DNA of 60,000 nt from Lineus longissimus (lineage: Eukaryota; Nemertea; Pilidiophora; Heteronemertea; Lineidae), in the NCBI RefSeq assembly GCF_910592395.1, contig NC_088311.1:16310501-16370500 (forward strand). The letters are read 5' to 3'. This document shows, in pieces, positions 9,596 through 19,062 of the stretch. Made by a program: the position numbers and the translations under genes. The notes beneath the pieces were generated by a model, which ran no database searches, had not been told where the DNA came from, and was given only the letters and a program-made list of their open reading frames with translations. How positions within the stretch are numbered: position 1 is the first letter of the stretch; every line of letters starts with the position of its first letter.

Positions 9596-10903
9596 TGTGG
9601 TGACACCTTACCCTGATGCAACGTCTTGGTTTTGTTCAAAAATTTACTTCAGTGGAGCAGTAATGAGGGATTTTTAATCGGACACTGTCAATTCTCCTTA
9701 CCACTTATTGCTGTTAAATTATGCAGGGGCTTAATCAATTATCTGCACTCCCTCTGGGGTGGATAACATTACCTTTTGAACAGCTGGCTGTGGGGGATGA
9801 TTGGAACAGCCGGTATACCTGCTGACCTGCTGAACCCAGGTTAATGTTATTCTCAATCCACGATTTCGCGGGAAATGAAATTGTAAACAAACGCATGTGT
9901 GCAGTTCAAATGTAAACAAAAATGTATTTTTGGTACTTTGGTTGCTGGACTTGGGTTTTCCCGCAGTTTGGAGCTGGGGTCAAATTGATGGTCTATTGTT
10001 TATGGGTGCTGTTTTAGTCAGAGCTAGCCCTTGATTATGAAGGAATTTTCAAATGAAGGTTACCATGGTCTTTTTATGTGCTCACCACAGCTTTCAATAC
10101 TTGATGTATCTGAAGAGGCACGCTGAACCTGACATGGCCTTATCAAGGAGCTGCTCACGATGCTGAACTTCTAGCTTGCCTGTCGACGAAGTGCCTTGCC
10201 CGAGACATTTGGAAGCCGACATGTGAAGGCCTATCTGAGTTCTCCTTCTTCTCCGTATAAAAAGGGGCATATTGCTGACTAAGGAACGCGAGGCATATTG
10301 ACATTGCCTCATCATCTCTATCGGACCAATTGATACACTTTTTATGCACACATAGACTACAGCACGCCACAGCTAGGTCCGAGTTTGTGGACAAATGGTT
10401 TGTTTAATTTGCCTCTTCAATAATGCTCCTTTGATATTGCATTAGATTTTCATTGCAATTCAATCTATTCAAGATATAGCCCATTTGAACCTGCCTGCGC
10501 CACGGGTATAATGCTAGTATATTATGATATGGGCGGGCTTCTACGTCAAAACAATAACAAACTCAACTGCATCTCTACTGTATATTGCGTAGTGCATTGC
10601 CTAGTGTATTTCGTAGTGTATTTTAGCGGAGACATTATTTCCGCACTTTGGCCACGCCAAACGTCTTTTTTATTCGTGGAAGTTAATCTGCTCTGTAAAT
10701 TTTATTTTACACAGGAAGAATCCATACTAGGTATTGCAATATTTCATGTCTATTGGTTTTTTTGTGTACAGGAGCGCACCAGACAGTGAGACGTGGAGAT
10801 GTGTTCAGTGCTGGTGCTGTCAGTAGACTGAATCTGATTGGCCATAGCGATCACTAATATGGGTCGGGATCACGTGATGTGACGTCACAGCGGTATCCTC
10901 CTT

Positions 10904-11976
10904 GGATGAAAATACCATATTTCGCCGACATTCTCCACCACGCCGTGACGCTGTTCCGTGTTTTCCAGGAAATGGGGAACCCCTACTCCATGTCATGCCT
11001 ATTTCGGGAGGAGCCTTATGAATATTAATGAGATGGTAATATTCCTTAGTTAGCCTTTATTCTAAGCTTCCGATTTGTACTTTCGTTTTTCGATTCCACC
11101 CACTAGAACCAACCATAAATCGATTTTTTTTCACTCTATCGTCGATTTCTCAACATTTTGCGAATAGAACACCCAAAACGATCTTGCAATTGAAATCTCC
11201 TTGTTTTTTACTTTAATTTTAACTAAATGTCAGTGGTGAGATTCGAATGGCTCACTACGGAATCACTTGCTAACACCGCATGCCCGAGGAACCCAAAACA
11301 AAATGGCAGACAGACTGGGAAGTGACGCCAGTCAGTCGCCTTTTTTGCCGTCGCAAGGACGGAACGCGCATGAAAAGTTTGTCAATCAAGGCATCTACGT
11401 GTTCCTCTTGAAACAAGGAATATTTATATGTCCATTATTTAATTTTTCCATGCGTTAGTTTTTGAGGAATAGCCTTTGAACTGGAGGAAAGTCTCCCAGT
11501 CCTGGAGGCAACTTTTTTTATTTTCGCATCCCCGTCTACGGCCGATGTTTACACATTTAGAGCTCTCAAAAACACTGAAGAAGACCATTTTCGGCATTAT
11601 TTTTTATTCATCAAGTATCTACAGTCATGTTACAATCATTTATGACAGTAATTTACCATCTAGACGGGCCGTTTAGTTCATCGCTTCATCAGTCATATGA
11701 TGATTTTGCAGCCTCGATCTCAGTGTTATCCATTGACTCCTTACCTCTCTGGGGCCCCATGTTGTTGAGCACGTGATACCTACCTCTATTCTGATTGGTT
11801 GATGATGTGAACATGGGGGTAACTCAAGGCAAACACTAGACTACAGGGTGGCCCAAAAAAATTAGTCACACAATATAATTTTATTATGTTTCCAACCTTG
11901 TTTATACTAATAGGCCTAGGCCTATATTTTCCTAGTCCTACTTTTTAACACATTATTCCTTTTCTTTCGGATGCAG
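10904..11976 (+). other. Upstream region of the large transposase-like gene; possible first exon near 11303
   Basis: AAAACAAAATGG at about 11297-11308 is a good initiation context and opens a short Ser/Gln-rich frame starting MADRLGSDASQ. It could be the first exon of the gene continuing at 11977, which needs an upstream exon ending in phase 1, but I see no strong GT donor in the right phase. The rest shows nothing recognisable. Confidence 0.25.
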
Positions 11977-12087
11977 AGTCATCTCCTCATGAACTGTCTG
12001 CTGAGGTGGCCATCCCAGGATCAAGGGAAAATCTGAAGACTGGTGCTGATGTTGAACACTCACAGGAACTCCCTCTTCCAGACCCAG
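11977..12087 (+). CDS. Internal exon of the large transposase-like gene
   Basis: Bounded by ATGCAG|AGTCATC and GACCCAG|GTACG. The 111 nt read as 37 codons, phase 2 to phase 1, Ser/Glu/Pro-rich and without stops. The phase fits the next exon. No domain is recognised. Confidence 0.6.
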
Positions 12088-12230
12088 GTACGCTACACGC
12101 CGTCCAATTCACCACAATATTGTATCGTTAGCTAATCTTAGCTAGGCTTATTCTAAGTTTATACTAAATGTTTTTCCTAGTATAATAGGTATCCTGACTC
12201 CTGCTTTACGTTGTTTCTTTTCCTTTCCAG

Positions 12231-12335
12231 TTGGGCAGGTGACTGCGCACGTTGCTGATACTAGTGAGAGTGCTACCAGTTCCATCATTTCAAGGGAGGA
12301 CTTGATTTCACTTATTAAAGAGGAACTCATCCCAG
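12231..12335 (+). CDS. Internal exon of the large transposase-like gene
   Basis: Bounded by CCTTTCCAG|TTGGGC and ATCCCAG|GTATT. The 105 nt read as 35 codons without stops, including SREDLISLIKEELIP, probably a helix. It joins the following exon (CTTTTCCAG|AAAGTCTT at 12620) in phase. Confidence 0.65.
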
Positions 12336-12627
12336 GTATTCATGTCTTGATTTTCTTGGGGGGGGGGGAGGGGGGTATGACTATATGTGTGCCAAGTTGA
12401 AGTTTTCTTTGGTCAGCCTCGCCAGCAGTGTAAGTACTAGGTTCCACCTGCAGTAGAAGAGAAAGCAGTAATACTTGATCATGATGTTGAATTTTGATTA
12501 TCAATTGCGATTGAAAGGAATGAGATTGGGAGAGCATGCTTTGAACTTCCTACAGGTTTCATCTTACTTACTCAGTTTTGACTGGCAGACATCTTAAAGT
12601 GTGACATTGTCTTTTCCAGAAAGTCTT

Positions 12628-15107
12628 CAGTCAGTTGGCCGTGCCCCCATTTCCGCGTAATTCTCTCTGCGCTATGACGTCACTGCATATCATTACGAGC
12701 TCATTATCGCGTACATTTAGGCGTGAAAAATATGAAGTCGGAAATCGATCCTAAACTTGCCAAAATCTTTCTGAATGACATGTAAACGGAACATATTATT
12801 CTGGATAAAACATTAATTAGTAGTTTCATTAAGAAAAAAGTGTAAAAAGTCCTGAGGTTTGCTGTTTACGTGACTTTGAACAGCGGTCGTCGCCCGAAAA
12901 TTTGCAATTTTTTCACGTAATTTTGTTGAATAAATGCACCTAACTCATCAAAAACATCGCGCGTGCTCAGAAGTAATGACTGATATTTATTGTTATATGT
13001 ATCTTTGACTGAATAACACGATAGTAAAAATGATTATTTCTGTAGCACGGCTGGAAAATACGTTTAAGTTGCCTCTGATTTTTGTCAGAAAATGTTGCAG
13101 CCGGATTTAGGTTCCGACCACACCCGAAGTTGAGCCGAAGAGGCCCGAACACTAGGATCGCCACCATCGCTACAAAACGTGTTCTAGAATACTGATTATG
13201 AAAACTTGTCCAATAGCCCATCCTGCCGTCCTATCCCTCCTTTCATGAGACCACCATTGCCCAAATTTAATGACAAAATGATGCAAAGAAAAAACTTAAC
13301 ATTAAAGATAACTAATCCTCTCTTCTGCATCTTGAAACTCTTTAACAGTGAAACGCTAACATTGAAACAAGAACACCAATAACAAACAGACGGTCAATTG
13401 TTGAAGGGTGTAAAACACAATGCCAAATTCAAATTCTTGCAAGTGGTGCTGTTGAACTTTTCAAGTGGAAGGAATCAAACTTATTTTCATTCGTGACGTT
13501 ATTTGCTAATGATTGTTTACACCATTCAGCAGCTTGACATGTTCATCAAACCCGATTGACTGGAGAAGTGAAAGTATTAGCTGAAAGATAAAGCAGATTT
13601 TTCCTGAATGACAACAGCATGGATGTACAATTACAACAGTCAAATTGATGACAAACTTCAAGTTAAACCAATCACAATCTTGCAGGAAGATGTCCTGTAA
13701 TACTAATAGGTTAAGTTTACACCTTTAACACTGATACAGCAACTCTAAAAATGAGATGATGGCAAGTTCTGTGCGCGATGTCTGGCACAAAATAACTCTT
13801 GTGGGAGTACTGATGAGGCTATTCCCGGCTTTATAAGCATCATTGATGGCTTGGAAGCCCGTTCAGACCCAGGCCAGGGTCAGGGAAAATAAACTATCCA
13901 TCCAAAGGTCGTCCAAAATTACCAGACAATGCCTATTATTGAGCCATGTCACCTAGTAGGCCCTGGTGTTTTGGACCGTGAAGATCCACATTGTAATGTG
14001 TATATGATTTCTTTTCCTGATCTATGGCAGCCTTTTACAGGCAAATCTGGCAAAAAAGTGCCTAAACATAGGCAACTAAAATTACCAAACAAACATTACA
14101 AAAGATATATCATTATGAGAAAGTTTATTTTCACAGAGGATATACAGAGAAATTTCTGAAGAATCAGCCGGATTGCCCAACAGTAGTAGTAGACATCTCA
14201 GTCACCTGGATCTTTTCGGAAGTGAAGCATCATGGCTCATGCTTTACTGTTTGAGCACATCCACACAAATCGATAGTATTCCTGGTCAATATCAATGACG
14301 ATATGGTGGAAAACATGACATACCTCCAGTCTCATAACATAACATAACACTCACTCAGTCACTGTCGCTCTGACATTTCTGACGACTATTCTACCAGTAG
14401 CTTTATCAAAAGGCTCAAAATCATCTGGTCATTTGGCCACAAGTTGTAGAAATTATAGTCAGACTAAGCATATTCATCAACAGAACTCAAACAGGCTACC
14501 ATCATGCCATTCTCACTTTTAACCACAATTTTTTTGAGACACGCTGTGCATTAAAATATTTTTACAATATCGCGTCGTGCACGCAATTGCCGCGAAAAAC
14601 GGCTTGATTAACATCACGTGATCCAAAACGTCATAAATATTAATGAGATTTCTTCGAAAAATCACCAAATTAAGTGCCAAAAAAGAAATATTTAGGAAAC
14701 CGGGTGCTCAAATATTTTAAAAGATATGAATTCATTTAGGATTGGTCAACCACTTCGCAAAAAATCAATTTACCAAATATCGCCGCAAAGCTGGAAAATA
14801 TCTTTGAGTGAGGTATGTTCAGCGAAGATTGCGAAAATATCATCTTTCGAAAAATTGATCAAACTCGGTTGATTTTGCTTGGAATTTGATGAAATAAACA
14901 CCAATTTTTTCTTTCAATAACTAACAATTTCGCCATCTTTGATCAATCGCTCTCCCCGAACAGTCGTGCATGCTACAGAGGTTTTAGTCTCTGCCACAAA
15001 TATGGCGCGAGTTAGTATCAAATGTTTACCGATAGGTGACAGTAGCAGCGCAACGCAGAGAGAAACGCTCTTTTGGCGCTGCGAACGGGGGCGCGGCCAA
15101 CTGACTG
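12628..15107. mobile_element. 2.48-kb DNA transposon, 4-bp TSD, CAGTCAGTTGGCC ends (copy 1)
   Basis: The ends are inverted: CAGTCAGTTGGCCGTGCCCC on the left and the reverse complement of CAGTCAGTTGGCCGCGCCCC on the right; 21-bp TIR, one mismatch, with a further shared TTCTCTCTGCG block. TCTT flanks both sides (12624-12627 and 15108-15111). It lies 8 nt inside an exon. The second copy at 51742-54261 is near-identical apart from indels of about 57 and 15 bp. Small ORFs shared by both copies (plus 13929-14159; minus 13221-12967) show no recognisable domain, so the element is probably non-autonomous. It is AT-rich and carries a TGACGTCA near its left end. The superfamily is not assigned: 4-bp duplications occur in Chapaev, Academ and others. 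Confidence 0.9.
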
Positions 15108-15111
15108 TCTT

Positions 15112-15702
15112 GTCGGAAGGAAAATAACATTTCGTATGGTGAATGAGATAGAGATCTTGGTTTGGGAGGAGGGCCTGCCGGTGATCTCGACGATCACAAA
15201 GACTTTATCACTGATTGACCCTCAGGCTCAGATACCCGCCATCAGGAATCTACTCCGAAAAGTGCAGAGACAGATGAAAAACAGTTGTGACCAGGCAAGC
15301 AAGGATGCTGTTATTGCTGATTTGTATCCAGTAGGCCTACCCCTTGATGACAATTACATCGGGCCTGCATGTGAAAAGGCTGGTGTTGATGTTCGAACAT
15401 TGACTGGAGGGGATTCCAAACAGCCTGCTATTGAACTCACCGAAATGATGATAGCTGAAATTGAGGCATTCAGGGAACAGTCTGGTCACTCATATTCTGA
15501 TGCCTTGATTTGGATCCGCAAACTTACTGGTTATGCGGATGATGTTAACCTGCAAACATTCCGCTCATCACTTGTGAGTCGTAAGGAAAAAAAACTTCGG
15601 TGTACTAAGAACAAGGAAAAGGCGAAACTTCACTTGATGTGGTCTAGCCCTTACCATGCCCCAGCCTCAAAGCCTAAACAAGCTCCCCTGAAGGTCAAAT
15701 AG
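15112..15702 (+). CDS. Exon 3 of the large transposase-like gene after the insertion
   Basis: Continues the 8-nt exon start at 12620-12627 in the same frame. It encodes a helical N-terminal module (VNEIEILVWEEGLPVIS ... AIRNLLRKVQRQMK) and a Lys-rich stretch (KEKKLRCTKNKEKAK), then stops at 15700-15702. Reading from an ATG inside the transposon end would include about 13 residues of transposon, so that start is artificial. The coding sense moves to another frame from 15678, so there is an indel or an unrecognised short intron between about 15660 and 15700. Confidence 0.65.
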   Translation, partial: VGRKITFRMVNEIEILVWEEGLPVISTITKTLSLIDPQAQIPAIRNLLRKVQRQMKNSCDQASKDAVIADLYPVGLPLDDNYIGPACEKAGVDVRTLTGGDSKQPAIELTEMMIAEIEAFREQSGHSYSDALIWIRKLTGYADDVNLQTFRSSLVSRKEKKLRCTKNKEKAKLHLMWSSPYHAPASKPKQAPLKVK

Positions 15703-16283
15703 GTGGTCTGAACAAACTTGGAAAACTCAACAGAGAAAAGCAGAAACTGAAAGAAGAACTTCTGAATATGGAAGAACATTTATTGTCCGCTTACAGAGAA
15801 AACCGTGTACTTTCTGATGAAATTCATGAACACAAGTTGGAGAAGAGACGAATTGAAAAAATGCTGAACACATTAGAAAAGTCCATTGTTTACTATAAGA
15901 CGGGGAATGTTGCGAAATGCTTTTCCTATCAGAAGAAAAAAATGGAAGGTCTTAATCTCAAAGTATCTGCATATGAAGTTGAAATGAATGAACTTGAAAG
16001 TTCACTCAAGGAGAGTGATGATGCTGTTTGCTCTGTTCAGTTGAAGTTGCAGGAAGCTGAAAGAGAAAGAGACAAGTTAAAGCGTTCCAGGCGCTATTTC
16101 CAAAGCAAGGAATCAAAACTGAGTAGTATTGACAAAATATCTGAATTGACAGCAACTGTGCACCAGCTTAGATGTGAAAAAAGTGAACTAATGCAAATGT
16201 TTGACATTCTCCGCACGGAGTTAGAAGATGTTAAGGAGGGTAGGGGGTATCAATCTGAAAGATGGTATAGTTTACTCGCATGA
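15678..16283 (+). CDS. Coiled-coil segment of the large transposase-like gene
   Basis: Frame 0 is open from just after a stop at 15675. It encodes a long Lys/Glu-rich coiled coil (NREKQKLKEELLNMEEHL, then LKLQEAERERDKLKR). It ends out of register shortly after the G run at 16243-16247. Removing one G there would join it to the next segment. Coiled coils in transposase-like proteins usually serve multimerisation; that is inference here. Confidence 0.6.
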   Translation, partial: TSSPEGQIGGLNKLGKLNREKQKLKEELLNMEEHLLSAYRENRVLSDEIHEHKLEKRRIEKMLNTLEKSIVYYKTGNVAKCFSYQKKKMEGLNLKVSAYEVEMNELESSLKESDDAVCSVQLKLQEAERERDKLKRSRRYFQSKESKLSSIDKISELTATVHQLRCEKSELMQMFDILRTELEDVKEGRGYQSERWYSLLA

Positions 16284-18972
16284 ACTAAGAAAGTGTTTCA
16301 TGGATATTTCCCCATTTGTCAGCTCGAAACATATGAGTTACATTGTGGCCACTGTTTTGAGAACTCTAGCCCATCTTGATGTTAGTGAAGCAGATTTGCC
16401 GAAACGCACGTTTTGCAAATTGATATACCAGGAAGCGAACATAGTCAGCAGTCGACAGGTTGCAGAGGAAATCAACATATCCTCAAATTCTACCCTTCAC
16501 AGTGATGGGACCTCCCGTAATGGGGAGAAGGTGGTGGACTACGAGACAGATGTGAGGCAGGGCGTGAACAGAACTACTGGACTTATTGATGTCGAAGGGG
16601 GGGATTCTGAGGCACAGTTGGAAGGCCTGAAATTCATTATGGACAAATTGGCAAGTTTAATGCCATCAGACACTGACCAAGTCCATAATGACGTTGCAAA
16701 AACTCTTATTGCTCGAATCAAAAATACAATGGGAGACCAGGGAGCCTCACAAAAGTCATTTGTGCACAAACTTGAACAATATCGATCTGAAATTCTACCT
16801 GACATAGTTTCCAATTGGAATGATCTGTCTGCCGAGGAGAAAACTGATATGGCTTCAATGAACCATTTGTTTTGTAATTTACATGCCGTTATTGGCTTTG
16901 CTGACTATTGTGATTCATCCCTAAAGACTTTGGAGGATGAGTGGCGCAACAGAGACGAACAGGGTCAGCTTGGTGTTGAGACACTCACCGAATTTCAGAA
17001 CAAAAATGGGGAGTACAATTGGAGCCATTCCGATTCAGCTGTGCAGCGATTTATCCGAACGACATGTGAAGCGCTGTCACCAGGAGGCGATAAAAAAAGT
17101 GGCTGTGCAGGGAATTTTCAAACTTACCGCCAAATTGTTGAAGAATTGCATCTTAACCTAAAGCCATTTCGGGCCAACTGTTTCAATATACTGTTCGAAT
17201 GTGGGGCAGGTGTGTACTATCATCACAGACAAGTGGTGAAAATGTTCGAGGAAGGGTATGCCAAAGCAAGCAACAAACTGCTGCGTGCAGTTTTGGCAGA
17301 TTGTCAGTCAGAACATTTGGTGGCTGGGGCCAGATGCCTTGGCATTTTGCATAAACAGTTCACTCAGCCATTCATGACCTTAGTTGAGTCACCAGATGTG
17401 CATATAATGGACCTTGGCCAATTAGTACTTTCTTTGTCAGAAACCCTGTCGACATGGCATGAGGATGCTTCGCCTCTCCTTGACAAAAACCTTCCCCCTG
17501 TATTCAAACTGCCAGATGGTGGACATGTTGAGGTTAACAAGGATCACGTTTTTGATTCATTGTATGCTCAAACATCTGATGAAAGGCCCGAGAAACTTAC
17601 CAAAGAAGCATTGCAAGCATGTTGTGGGTCCATTCACTTGGTCATTCAGCGCAGGTTTGTGGATTTCCTTGAAGGTGGAAAGTATAATGAAGTTAGTGAA
17701 AAGGAACGCGAGGAAACAAAGGATATGTTGAAAAGTAACAAAATCGGCGAGAATGACTTTGGCTACTGGGATTACATTAAGCGTATCAAGCCATCATCTG
17801 GTGTGCTCTCCACAGAGGGCATGATTATGTACCGGCGGAATGACACCAGTAGGTGGTTAGAGGATCTCAGAAAAGCAAACTTGCCTAAGTTTCATGAGGT
17901 GATGTCCCAGGCCAGGAAGAAAAGGCGAAAGTATCAGATTCTCTATTCTGCACGGCGGAAAACAATCGAATCTCAGAGAAGGGAAAAGATGATGTCCCAA
18001 AAAGCTGAGCATGAAAGAAAGGAACAAAAAAAGGCAAATTCCTTGGCAGACAAAGTACACATCATTCAGACATATGGGCTGTGCAGATCTACTGAAGATG
18101 TGCAGAACATGCTGAAAATAAGGCTGAAAGGAATGAGAAAAGAGGACCAAAAAAAAGTTTTGAAAGCCTACATACTTTGGTTGAAAGACAGTGAGAGTTT
18201 CCTTGTCGTCAAAAAACATGTCGATAAACTGAAATGGAGTTTTTCGGCTAAGGGGAAGCCATACAGTGTTGACCAACTCTCTGAAAATGTTGGACACATT
18301 CTCGATTATGCTACTCGGGCTGGTGTTTTCATGGAAGTAGCTGATGCATTGCCACCTGTATCTCTTGATGATGCGACTGCTGTGCCCATTCCATCGTCTT
18401 CCACTCCAAATCGTGCCAAAAATCGTACTGCTGTTCCTTCTCCAGGGGTTGACAGTGTATCTTGGGACTCGGATAGGGATTCATCTGACTTAGTAGATGA
18501 CAGTGGGTCCGATGAGGAAAGTGAGAGTCAATCAGAGTCTGACAATAATTCTTTCCGTGAATCTGACAGTGGCACTGAGAGTCATATTGGTGCATTAGTT
18601 GATGGTGATGATGCAAGTGCAAAACTTCTGAAATTTTGTTCTGGTGGCTGCTATCAGTATAGCTTCAAACAGAATGATATGATTGCTGTTGCCTTTGAAG
18701 ACGACTGGTATCCTGCAGTTGTTCTTGAGGTTAAAAGTGAAACTGTTGGCTTCTGTAGGTATATGCGCAGGTCTGGAAAAAATCAGTTCGTTTGGAGCAC
18801 CAAGAAAATTGACAATGTAGACACTGACTGCAAATTCGTATTTGCTTATGAACTCCAGCTCACTGCGTTAAATTCATCAGCCCGTCAATGGAAAATTGAC
18901 AACTTGGAAACGATTGCCAGAAAGTACAAGAGCTACTACAACAAATATTTTATTAATGGCAATGCTAAGTAA
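16228..18972 (+). CDS. Core and C-terminus of the large transposase-like protein
   Basis: Open for over 900 codons. The meaningful part starts near INLKDGIVYSHELRKC. Landmarks in order: HSDGTSRNG (candidate first catalytic Asp, about residue 91), ARIKNTMGDQGASQKSF, MNHLFCNLHAVIGFADY (family-typical HNLF/C..L block), PFRANCFNILFECGAGVYYHH, then EGMIMYRRNDTSRWLEDL, an Arg/Lys-rich helical region, an acidic Ser/Asp tract (about 745-800) and a C-terminal SH3/Tudor-like fold (MIAVAFEDDWYPAVVLEV ... NQFVWSTKK). The internal RNase H-like layout resembles hAT-type enzymes, but I cannot place all catalytic residues. No stop occurs within, suggesting relatively recent activity of this copy. The end after INGNAK is clean. 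Confidence 0.7.
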   Translation: MLRRVGGINLKDGIVYSHELRKCFMDISPFVSSKHMSYIVATVLRTLAHLDVSEADLPKRTFCKLIYQEANIVSSRQVAEEINISSNSTLHSDGTSRNGEKVVDYETDVRQGVNRTTGLIDVEGGDSEAQLEGLKFIMDKLASLMPSDTDQVHNDVAKTLIARIKNTMGDQGASQKSFVHKLEQYRSEILPDIVSNWNDLSAEEKTDMASMNHLFCNLHAVIGFADYCDSSLKTLEDEWRNRDEQGQLGVETLTEFQNKNGEYNWSHSDSAVQRFIRTTCEALSPGGDKKSGCAGNFQTYRQIVEELHLNLKPFRANCFNILFECGAGVYYHHRQVVKMFEEGYAKASNKLLRAVLADCQSEHLVAGARCLGILHKQFTQPFMTLVESPDVHIMDLGQLVLSLSETLSTWHEDASPLLDKNLPPVFKLPDGGHVEVNKDHVFDSLYAQTSDERPEKLTKEALQACCGSIHLVIQRRFVDFLEGGKYNEVSEKEREETKDMLKSNKIGENDFGYWDYIKRIKPSSGVLSTEGMIMYRRNDTSRWLEDLRKANLPKFHEVMSQARKKRRKYQILYSARRKTIESQRREKMMSQKAEHERKEQKKANSLADKVHIIQTYGLCRSTEDVQNMLKIRLKGMRKEDQKKVLKAYILWLKDSESFLVVKKHVDKLKWSFSAKGKPYSVDQLSENVGHILDYATRAGVFMEVADALPPVSLDDATAVPIPSSSTPNRAKNRTAVPSPGVDSVSWDSDRDSSDLVDDSGSDEESESQSESDNNSFRESDSGTESHIGALVDGDDASAKLLKFCSGGCYQYSFKQNDMIAVAFEDDWYPAVVLEVKSETVGFCRYMRRSGKNQFVWSTKKIDNVDTDCKFVFAYELQLTALNSSARQWKIDNLETIARKYKSYYNKYFINGNAK

Positions 18973-18984
18973 ATGTATTCTGAT

Positions 18985-19062
18985 GGTGTATCGCCAAATG
19001 CGAAATGGCATTTTTTGGTAGACGAAATGATTGTAGGCGAAACGGCGATAAACCGTTTCCAA
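18985..19062. repeat. Small inverted repeat with GTAGGCGAAA words
   Basis: GGTGTATCGCCAAATGCGAA is answered by TAGGCGAAACGGCGATAAACC in roughly inverted arrangement. The words GTAGACGAAATG and GTAGGCGAAAC are the same as those in the arms of the foldback element at 274-1172. It lies directly after the stop of the large gene. Probably a minimal relative of that foldback family. Confidence 0.45.

Larger units (their letters stand above)
7313..10903. repeat. Region bounded by a 25-bp inverted repeat with a CRE-like core
   Basis: AAGGAGGATACCGC(G/T)GTGACGTCAC at 7313-7337 reappears inverted at 10879-10903 with one mismatch. Each copy ends in TGACGTCA, the consensus cAMP-response element, itself a palindrome. 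The 3.6 kb between has no transposase-like ORF but contains a nested 1.65-kb element. This may be a non-autonomous DNA transposon or an inverted duplication. No target duplication was found. Confidence 0.45.
11977..18972 (+). pseudogene. Large multi-exon transposase-like gene, split by an inserted transposon and two frame breaks
   Basis: Coding pieces on one strand: 11977-12087, 12231-12335, 12620-12627 plus 15112-15702, 15678-16283 and 16228-18972. The first three joins keep phase through canonical splice sites. The third exon is interrupted after 8 nt by the element 12628-15107; without it and one TSD copy the frame is continuous. Later the frame changes near 15678-15702 and again near the G run 16243-16247; the two shifts compensate. 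Order of parts: Ser/acidic N-terminus, basic helical region, coiled coil, RNase H-like core, Arg/Lys helical region, acidic Ser/Asp tract, C-terminal SH3/Tudor-like domain. I recognise the pattern from many unnamed animal proteins that look transposase-derived, but cannot name a superfamily with confidence. The insertion makes this copy unlikely to be functional unless spliced around. Confidence 0.7.

Noticed and set aside
11220-11260. tRNA-like B box (GATTCGAATG)
   Set aside because: No matching A box or cloverleaf could be drawn; no tRNA or rRNA gene was found in the window.
15073-15111. ATG start at 15073 for the exon of the large gene
   Set aside because: It lies inside the right end of the inserted transposon; splice phase shows the real exon begins at 12620.
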